From positions 1 to 45,105 of the forward strand of contig DATILD010000060.1 of NCBI GenBank assembly GCA_035476815.1: a stretch of 45,105 bases of DNA, read 5' to 3'. Both the position numbers and the translations under genes were made by a program. This document shows, piece after piece, positions 39,813 to 45,105 of this stretch; positions within the stretch are counted from its first letter, which is position 1; every line of letters begins with the position of its first letter. This DNA comes from Methylibium sp035476815 (GTDB lineage Bacteria > Pseudomonadota > Gammaproteobacteria > Burkholderiales > Burkholderiaceae_C). Below the pieces are notes generated by a model, which saw only the letters and a program-made list of their open reading frames with translations, was not told the origin of the DNA and did no database searches.

Positions 39813-40259
39813 ATGCAAATCCTCGTCCTCCACGGACCCAATCTGAACCTCCTCGGCAGCCGCGAGCCGGAGGTCTATGGCCGCACGACGCTGGCCGAGA
39901 TCGACGCTGCGCTCGCCGCGCAGGCGCAGGCGGCCGGGGCCACGCTGGCGAGCTTCCAGAGCAACCACGAAGGCGCGCTGATCGACCGCGTGCAGGCGGC
40001 ACGCACCGACGGCACCGGCTTCATCGTCATCAACCCGGGCGCCTACACCCACACCAGCGTGGCGCTGCGCGACGCGCTGGCGGCGGTGGCGATCCCCTTC
40101 GTCGAGGTGCACCTGTCCAATGTGCACCGCCGCGAGGCCTTCCGCCATCACTCCTATTTTTCCGATCTGGCCGAGGGCGTCGTCGTCGGCCTGGGCGTCG
40201 CCGGCTACCGCGCGGCGCTCGCCTACGCGCTGGACCGGCTCGCCGCGCCGCGCTCCTGA
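39813..40259 (+). CDS. aroQ: Type II 3-dehydroquinate dehydratase
   Basis: Dehydrates 3-dehydroquinate to 3-dehydroshikimate. The 148-residue protein is full length for the type II enzyme. The flexible active-site lid LNLLGSREPEVYGRTTL contains Tyr22 and Arg24; SFQSNHEGALIDRVQ, NPGAYTHTSVALRDAL (His80) and EVHLSNVHRREAFRHHS supply the remaining catalytic residues. It is the first gene of the operon with accB and accC, a common arrangement in Proteobacteria. Confidence 0.96.
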   Translation: MQILVLHGPNLNLLGSREPEVYGRTTLAEIDAALAAQAQAAGATLASFQSNHEGALIDRVQAARTDGTGFIVINPGAYTHTSVALRDALAAVAIPFVEVHLSNVHRREAFRHHSYFSDLAEGVVVGLGVAGYRAALAYALDRLAAPRS

Positions 40260-40267
40260 CGCGCCGC

Positions 40268-40287
40268 CGGGCCGCTGGCGCGGCCCG
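40268..40287 (+). other. GC-rich stem-loop between aroQ and accB
   Basis: CGGGCCGC (40268-40275), loop TGGC, GCGGCCCG (40280-40287). No T-tract follows, so read-through into accB is expected. It may stabilise the aroQ mRNA end or attenuate transcription. Confidence 0.4.
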
Positions 40288-40327
40288 ATGCCCCCATAAC
40301 GACATCGTTGGAGAGAGAGAGAACACC

Positions 40328-40786
40328 ATGGACCTGCGCAAGCTGAAGACGCTGATCGACCTCGTATCGGAGTCGAACGTCTCGGAACTGGAGATCACCG
40401 AGGCCGACGGCAAGGTCCGCATCGTCAAGGGCAGCCCGGTGCCGGTGTACCAGGCCGCCCCGGTGGTGATGGCGCCGGCGGCGGCCGTGCCCGCGGTGGC
40501 CGGCGCCCCGGCCCCGGCCGCCGCGCCCGCCGAGGCCCCGGCCGCGCCGGCCGGCCACACCGTCAAGTCGCCGATGGTCGGCACCTTCTACCGCTCGGCC
40601 AGCCCGGGCGCCAAGGCCTTCGTCGAGGTCGGCGACACGATCCAGGAAGGCGCGCCGATCTGCATCATCGAGGCGATGAAGATCATGAACGAGATCGAGG
40701 CCGACAAGTCCGGCACGGTCACCAAGATCCTGTGCGAGAACGGCCAGGCGGTCGAGTTCGGGCAGCCGCTCTTCATCATCGAGTGA
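40328..40786 (+). CDS. accB: Acetyl-CoA carboxylase biotin carboxyl carrier protein
   Basis: Carries biotin between the carboxylase and carboxyltransferase parts of acetyl-CoA carboxylase in fatty acid synthesis. The 152-residue protein has a conserved N-terminal region (MDLRKLKTLIDLVSESNVSE), an Ala/Pro-rich linker (about 43-77), and the biotinyl domain with Lys118 in CIIEAMKIMNEIEA as biotin site and the protruding-thumb loop around SPMVGTFYRS. The ribosome binding site lies in a GGAGAGAGAGAGA run ending 5 nt before the ATG. Followed by accC after 19 nt. Confidence 0.97.
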   Translation: MDLRKLKTLIDLVSESNVSELEITEADGKVRIVKGSPVPVYQAAPVVMAPAAAVPAVAGAPAPAAAPAEAPAAPAGHTVKSPMVGTFYRSASPGAKAFVEVGDTIQEGAPICIIEAMKIMNEIEADKSGTVTKILCENGQAVEFGQPLFIIE

Positions 40787-40805
40787 CGCCGACGGAAGCC
40801 GCTCG

Positions 40806-42155
40806 ATGTTCAAGAAGATCCTGATCGCCAACCGCGGCGAAATCGCCCTCCGCATCCAACGAGCCTGCCGCGAGATGGGCGTGCGCGCCGTCATCGTCTA
40901 CTCCGAGGCCGACCGCGACGCCAAATACGTGAAGCTCGCCGACGAGGCCGTGTGCATCGGCCCGGCGGCGTCGGCCCAGAGCTACCTCAGCATGCCGGCC
41001 ATCATCTCGGCCGCCGAGGTGACCGACGCCGAGGCCATCCACCCCGGCTACGGCTTCCTGTCGGAGAACGCCGACTTCGCCGAGCGCGTGCAGCAGAGCG
41101 GCTTCACCTTCATCGGCCCGACGCCCGAGTCGATCCGCATGATGGGCGACAAGGTCTCGGCCAAGCAGGCGATGGTCAAGGCCGGCGTGCCGACGGTGCC
41201 GGGCGCCGAGGGCGCGCTGCCCGACGACCCGAAGGAGATCACGCGCCAGGCGCGCGCGATCGGCTACCCGGTGATCATCAAGGCCTCCGGCGGCGGCGGC
41301 GGGCGCGGCATGCGCGTGGTGCACACCGAGGCCGCGCTGCTGCACGCGGTGCAGACCACGCGGGCGGAGGCGGGGGCCGCGTTCGGCAACCCGGCCGTCT
41401 ACATGGAGAAGTTCCTCGAGAACCCGCGCCACATCGAGATCCAGGTGCTGGCCGACACCCAGCGCAACGCGGTCTGGCTGGGCGAGCGCGACTGCTCGAT
41501 GCAGCGCCGCCACCAGAAGATCATCGAGGAGGCGCCGGCACCGGGCATCCCGCGCCGCGTGATCGAGCGCATCGGCGAGCGCTGCGCGGCCGCCTGCAAG
41601 AAGATCGGCTACCGCGGCGCCGGCACCTTCGAGTTCCTGTACGAGGACGGCGAGTTCTACTTCATCGAGATGAACACGCGGGTGCAGGTCGAGCACCCGG
41701 TCACCGAGCTGGTGACCGGCATCGACATCGTGCAGATGCAGATCCGCGTCGCGGCCGGCGAGAAGCTGCCGTTCACGCAGCGCCAGATCGAGCTGCGCGG
41801 CCATGCGATCGAGTGCCGCATCAACGCCGAGGACCCGTACAAGTTCACGCCCTCGCCGGGCCGCATCACGATGTGGCACCCGCCGGGCGGGCCGGGCGTG
41901 CGGGTCGACTCGCATGCCTACACGAACTACTTCGTGCCGCCGAACTACGACTCGATGATCGGCAAGATCATCACCCACGGCGACACCCGCGAGCAGGCGA
42001 TGGCGCGCATGCGCACCGCGCTCAACGAGACCGTGATCGAGGGCATCTCGACCAACATCCCGCTGCACCGCGAGCTGATGGTCGACGCCAAGTTCGTCGA
42101 GGGCGGCACCAGCATCCACTACCTGGAAGGCTGGATGGCGCAAAGGAAACGATGA
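40806..42155 (+). CDS. accC: Acetyl-CoA carboxylase biotin carboxylase subunit
   Basis: ATP-dependent carboxylation of the biotin on AccB. The 449-residue protein is standard length. It has the N-terminal domain FKKILIANRGEIALRIQRAC, the ATP-grasp glycine loop KASGGGGGRGMRVVHTE, metal-binding EFLYEDGEFYFIEMNTRVQVEHPVTE, and the lid and dimer regions. The downstream gap holds a palindromic repeat that starts right at the stop codon. Confidence 0.97.
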   Translation: MFKKILIANRGEIALRIQRACREMGVRAVIVYSEADRDAKYVKLADEAVCIGPAASAQSYLSMPAIISAAEVTDAEAIHPGYGFLSENADFAERVQQSGFTFIGPTPESIRMMGDKVSAKQAMVKAGVPTVPGAEGALPDDPKEITRQARAIGYPVIIKASGGGGGRGMRVVHTEAALLHAVQTTRAEAGAAFGNPAVYMEKFLENPRHIEIQVLADTQRNAVWLGERDCSMQRRHQKIIEEAPAPGIPRRVIERIGERCAAACKKIGYRGAGTFEFLYEDGEFYFIEMNTRVQVEHPVTELVTGIDIVQMQIRVAAGEKLPFTQRQIELRGHAIECRINAEDPYKFTPSPGRITMWHPPGGPGVRVDSHAYTNYFVPPNYDSMIGKIITHGDTREQAMARMRTALNETVIEGISTNIPLHRELMVDAKFVEGGTSIHYLEGWMAQRKR

Positions 42156-42290
42156 GCCCCCCGTTGCGGCTTCGCCGCCCCCCCCAAGGGCCACGAAGCG
42201 GCCCTTCCAGGTCCGCACAGGCGCCGCTGGCGGACCGGCGGAGCCGGATCCGCGGCGGCCACTTGGTGGGCTCGGGCATGGGTCGCGTCT
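42156..42290. repeat. REP-like palindromic intergenic element between accC and prmA
   Basis: About 135 bp made of nested inverted repeats: GCGGC-TTC-GCCGC (42166-42178), AAGGGCC-7 nt-GGCCCTT (42186-42206), and GGTCCGC-13 nt-GCGGACC (42210-42236), then a GC-rich tail. The style, with a GTTGCGGCTTCGCCGCC core followed by CCCCCCAAGGG, resembles dispersed repeats I remember from Comamonadaceae-type genomes. A 46-codon frame (42152-42292) reads through it and is regarded as spurious. Copy number cannot be judged from one window. The stems could form strong hairpins in the accC-prmA transcript. Confidence 0.6.
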
Positions 42291-42295
42291 AGGCC

Positions 42296-43198
42296 ATGCA
42301 CGAACTCGTGTTGCGGGCGCCGGAGGACGTCGTCGAGACGCTGTCCGACGCGCTGATGGAGCTGGAGGCGCTGTCGGTCTCGGTCGAGGACGCCGACGCC
42401 GACACGCCGGCCGAGCAGGCCTTGTTCGGCGAGCCCGACATGCCGGCGCCGGCACCCGGCTGGCAGCGCTCGACGCTGCGCGCGCTGTTCGCCGACGAGG
42501 CGGCGGCCACCGAGGCCGCGACCGTGCTGCTGGCGCAGGACTGGGCGGCCGACGTGGCGCTGCAGGCCATCGAGACGGTGCCCGAGCAGGACTGGGTGCG
42601 GCTGACGCAGTCGCAGTTCGCGCCGGTCGAGATCACGCCGAGCTTCTGGATCGTGCCGACCTGGCACGAGGCCCCGGCCGCCGCCGAGCAGGTGATCCGG
42701 CTCGACCCGGGCCTGGCCTTCGGCACCGGCACCCACCCGACCACGCGGATGTGCCTGCGCTGGATCGCCCGCCATGCCGAGGCCGTGCGCGGCGCGCGCG
42801 TGCTCGACTACGGCTGCGGCTCCGGCATCCTCGCGATCGGCGCGGCGCGCTTCGGCGCGGCGGCGGTGGTCGCGGTCGACATCGACCCGGCCGCGGTCCG
42901 CTCGACGCGCGACAACGCCGCGGCCAACGGCGTCGCGCTCGATGCCGGGCTGCCCGAGCTCGCCGGCGCGGTCGCCGGCGCCTACCCGCTGGTGCTGGCG
43001 AACATCCTCGCGACGCCGCTGAAGCTGCTCGCGCCGCTGCTCGCCGCCCATGTGGCGCCGGGCGGGCAGCTGGTGCTGGCCGGCATCCTCGCGCGCCAGG
43101 CCGCCGAACTGCAGGCCGCCTACGCGCCCGGGCTCGCCCTCGAGGTCGGCGATGCCGAGGACGGCTGGATCCTGATGACGGCCCGCCGCGAGGCCTGA
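42296..43198 (+). CDS. prmA: Ribosomal protein L11 methyltransferase
   Basis: SAM-dependent trimethylation of ribosomal protein L11. The 300-residue protein has the N-terminal L11-binding domain, the linker with LDPGLAFGTGTHPTT, the SAM motif VLDYGCGSGILAIGAARFG, DIDPAAVRSTRDNAAANG, and LANILATPLKLLAPLL. The N-terminal domain carries a negatively charged insert (EDADADTPAEQALFGEPD), common in Betaproteobacteria. It starts 5 nt after the palindromic element, and no strong Shine-Dalgarno is visible. Confidence 0.95.
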   Translation: MHELVLRAPEDVVETLSDALMELEALSVSVEDADADTPAEQALFGEPDMPAPAPGWQRSTLRALFADEAAATEAATVLLAQDWAADVALQAIETVPEQDWVRLTQSQFAPVEITPSFWIVPTWHEAPAAAEQVIRLDPGLAFGTGTHPTTRMCLRWIARHAEAVRGARVLDYGCGSGILAIGAARFGAAAVVAVDIDPAAVRSTRDNAAANGVALDAGLPELAGAVAGAYPLVLANILATPLKLLAPLLAAHVAPGGQLVLAGILARQAAELQAAYAPGLALEVGDAEDGWILMTARREA

Positions 43199-43228
43199 TC
43201 CGCCAGGGCCGATGGCATCATCGCGCGC

Positions 43229-44527
43229 ATGAGCCTCGCCACCCGCTGCAGCTCCTGCGGCACGGTCTTTCGGGTCGTGCAGGACCAGCTCAAGGTGTCC
43301 GAGGGCTGGGTGCGCTGCGGCCGCTGCCAGCAGGTCTTCAACGCGCTGGAGGCCTTGTTCGACCTGGAGCGCGAAGCGCCGCCGCAGCGGGCGCCGATCG
43401 GCGCCGCCGACCCGACCGCGCATGGCGTCGGCGAGTTCGTCGCCAGCCACCTGCCGCCCGCGCCGGACGAGGAGGAGCTGCCGGCGACCCATGAAGACGA
43501 CGCGATCGAGTCGCGCTTCTTCGCCCCGCCGCCCGACGAGGACGATGCGCCGCGCCGCCGCCACGAGCCGCCGGACTTCGTCGACGCCCGCTTCCCGAGC
43601 GAGCTGCCCCTCGACGACGACGACGCGGCCGCTGCGCAGGTCGCGTCGGCATCCACACCGCCCGACGAGCTGCCGCCGGTGCCACGGCCCAAGCCGCTGC
43701 TGGAGCGCTGGCGGGCGCGCCGGGCCGCGCGGCGCGCCGCCGTGGCGCCGCCGGCCGCCGACTCCACGGCCGAGGACACCGTGATCGAAGCGCCGCCGCG
43801 GCCCGCCGCCGCGTGGCCCTATGCCGACGAGCCCGAGGACGACAGCAGCCTGCTCGACACCCGCGCGCTGCTCGGCGACGAGTCGATGCTGATGGCCGAG
43901 GTCCCGGCAGCGGCGAGCCCCGCCGACGACCAGGCCGCTCTGGCCGAGATGGCCGAGCTGATGGCGCGGCGACCGGCCGAGCCGGCCGACGGTCCGACCC
44001 CGGCCTTCCTGCGCGAGGCCGAGAACGCGGCCCGCTGGCAGCGCCCGCGCGTGCGGGTCTCGCTGGCGGTCGCGGGGCTGCTGCTGTGCGCCGGCCTGGC
44101 GGTGCAGGTCGGCCTGCACTTCCGCGACGCCTTCGCCGCCCGCTGGCCCGAGGCGCGCCCGGCGCTGGCCGCGCTGTGCGAAGCGCTGGCCTGCGAGATC
44201 GGCCCGCTGCGCCGTGTCGCGGCGCTCAGCGTCGAGGCCAGCGGCCTCGCCCCGGGCGACGGCTCCGACACCTACCGCCTGACGCTGACGCTGCGCAACC
44301 GCGACAGCGTCGTGCTGGCCACGCCCTCGGTGGACCTGAGCCTGACCGACCTGCGCGGCGACGTGATCGCCCGCAAGGTCCTGGGGCCGGCCGATCTCCA
44401 GCAGCTGCCCGCCGACCGGCCGCTCGGCAGCGGCCTGGACGCCGCCTCGGAGACGCCGGTGGAGGTCCTCTTCACGCTGCGCGGCCCGCGCGTCAGCGGC
44501 TACACGGTCGAGCTGTTCTATCCCTGA
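43229..44527 (+). CDS. DUF3426 zinc-ribbon membrane protein
   Basis: A 432-residue protein with an N-terminal MJ0042-type zinc ribbon (Cys7, Cys10, Cys30, Cys33 in TRCSSCGTVFRVVQDQL and RCGRCQQVFNAL). A long acidic, Pro/Ala-rich and probably disordered region (about 45-265) follows, then one membrane helix (about 274-297, VSLAVAGLLLCAGLAVQVG) and a C-terminal extracytoplasmic DUF3426 domain (RLTLTLRNRDSVVLATPSVDLSLTD). Function unknown. prmA followed by this gene is a recurring betaproteobacterial arrangement, as I recall it. Transcribed with prmA, 30-nt gap. Confidence 0.9.
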   Translation: MSLATRCSSCGTVFRVVQDQLKVSEGWVRCGRCQQVFNALEALFDLEREAPPQRAPIGAADPTAHGVGEFVASHLPPAPDEEELPATHEDDAIESRFFAPPPDEDDAPRRRHEPPDFVDARFPSELPLDDDDAAAAQVASASTPPDELPPVPRPKPLLERWRARRAARRAAVAPPAADSTAEDTVIEAPPRPAAAWPYADEPEDDSSLLDTRALLGDESMLMAEVPAAASPADDQAALAEMAELMARRPAEPADGPTPAFLREAENAARWQRPRVRVSLAVAGLLLCAGLAVQVGLHFRDAFAARWPEARPALAALCEALACEIGPLRRVAALSVEASGLAPGDGSDTYRLTLTLRNRDSVVLATPSVDLSLTDLRGDVIARKVLGPADLQQLPADRPLGSGLDAASETPVEVLFTLRGPRVSGYTVELFYP

Positions 44528-44578
44528 CCATCCCTGAGCGGGGCCCGCGCCCTGCCTTTCCCTGCCCCGGAGTCCTCC

Positions 44579-45105
44579 ATGCCCGCCCTGATCTGCGGTT
44601 CGCTCGCCTTCGACACCATCACCACCTTCCCGGGCCGCTTCGCGCAGCAGATCCTGCCCGAGCAGATCCACATCCTGAACGTCAGCTTCCTGGTGCCGAC
44701 GCTGAAGCGCGAGTTCGGCGGCTGCGCCGGCAACATCGCCTACACGCTGGCGGCGCTCGGCGGCACGCCGGTCGTGATGGCCGCGCTCGGCGCCGACGGC
44801 GACGGCTACCTCGAGCGCCTGCGCGGCTGGGGGCTGGACACGGCCCTGGTGGCCCGCGTCGCCGAGACCTACACCGCCCAGGCCATCATCATCACCGACC
44901 AGGACAACAACCAGATCACCGCCTTCCATCCCGGCGCCATGCAGCTCGCGCACGCCACGTCGATCTCGGGCGACAAGGGCATCACGCTGGCCATCATCGA
45001 GCCCGACGGCCGCGACGCGATGCTGCAAAACGCCAAGCAGTTGCACGCGCTGAAGATCCCGTTCATGTTCGATCCCGGCCAGCAACTGCCGATGTTCGAC
45101 GGCGA
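44579..45105 (+). CDS. PfkB-family carbohydrate kinase, adenosine-kinase-like (5' part)
   Basis: The first 175 residues of a ribokinase/PfkB sugar or nucleoside kinase; the gene runs out of the window. Visible are the N-terminal strand MPALICGSLAFDTITTFPGR, the substrate-site glycines in REFGGCAGNIAYTLAALGG (about 43-61), VVMAALGADGDGYLERL and a lid region with TYTAQAIIITDQDNNQIT. The pattern fits adenosine-kinase-like members annotated in Burkholderiales. The ATP anion-hole motif and catalytic Asp lie beyond the end. GGAG sits 6-9 nt before the ATG. Confidence 0.85.
   Translation, partial: MPALICGSLAFDTITTFPGRFAQQILPEQIHILNVSFLVPTLKREFGGCAGNIAYTLAALGGTPVVMAALGADGDGYLERLRGWGLDTALVARVAETYTAQAIIITDQDNNQITAFHPGAMQLAHATSISGDKGITLAIIEPDGRDAMLQNAKQLHALKIPFMFDPGQQLPMFDG

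Noticed and set aside
42152..42292. A 46-codon frame starting at the accC stop (ATGA) and reading through the palindromic element
   Set aside because: The translation is Arg/Pro/Ser-rich and dictated by the inverted repeats; no ribosome binding site and no membrane or domain pattern.
42119..45085. A 988-codon open frame antisense to prmA, the DUF3426 gene and the PfkB-like gene
   Set aside because: It crosses three well-supported genes and an intergenic repeat, with no domain signature.

Overview
The window is chromosomal DNA from a very GC-rich betaproteobacterium. It most likely belongs to Burkholderiales, in the Rubrivivax / Leptothrix / Methylibium / Comamonadaceae neighbourhood. Reasons: gene content and order (a ctaC-ctaD-ctaG-ctaE-SURF1-ctaA-ctaB-sco cytochrome oxidase cluster; a rubredoxin-pilG-pilH-pilI-pilJ-chpA cluster divergent from thiD-hemL; aroQ-accB-accC-prmA), strong G/C bias at third codon positions, and a GC-rich palindromic intergenic repeat of a kind I remember from Comamonadaceae-type genomes. 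It looks like core chromosome: no insertion sequence, prophage, integrase, CRISPR array, tRNA or rRNA was seen. The coding is dense and no stretch above 300 bases lacks a gene.

Layout. 1-2130: the 5' end of a glutaryl-CoA dehydrogenase gene (minus), a lipoprotein c-type cytochrome, and rpoH (sigma-32) preceded by a perfect CIRCE operator. 2134-11926 (minus, except one small gene): a complete aa3-type cytochrome c oxidase factory. It holds subunits II (with a fused cytochrome c domain), I and III, the copper chaperones CtaG/Cox11 and SCO, SURF1, heme A synthase, heme O synthase, four small or poorly known membrane proteins (DUF2244, a 38-residue peptide, DUF2970, a SCO-like thioredoxin-fold protein) and a DUF2909 protein on the opposite strand. 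12038-14195: a BioC-like methyltransferase divergent from comF and trmL. 14177-24561 (minus): the Pil-Chp chemosensory system for type IV pili, led by a rubredoxin gene and ending in a 2146-residue ChpA kinase. 24699-29052: thiD-like kinase and hemL, then convergent prlC. 29240-31165: a methyl-accepting chemotaxis protein with a possible FliA promoter.

31201-39721: a long tightly packed plus-strand run (mpl, yqiA-like esterase, SDR reductase, RNase II-family exonuclease, TonB-like protein, aroE, mtgA, a conserved unknown, TlpA-like thioredoxin). Many joins are 1-8 nt start/stop overlaps, which suggests translational coupling. 39741-43198: its own promoter, then aroQ, accB, accC, a REP-like palindromic repeat, and prmA. 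43229-45105: a DUF3426 zinc-ribbon membrane protein and the 5' part of a PfkB/adenosine-kinase-like gene.

Together the genes cover respiration (oxidase structure, heme A and copper delivery), surface motility signalling, heat-shock control, cofactor and fatty-acid precursor supply (HMP kinase, GSA aminotransferase, shikimate steps, acetyl-CoA carboxylase) and peptidoglycan recycling and polymerisation. I see no clearly new multi-gene system. The best leads are the CIRCE site before rpoH, the SCO-like unknown, the altered active-site motif of the ThiD-like kinase, overlapping divergent -10 boxes in very short intergenic gaps, the rubredoxin attached to Pil-Chp, and the palindromic element inside the accC-prmA gap.
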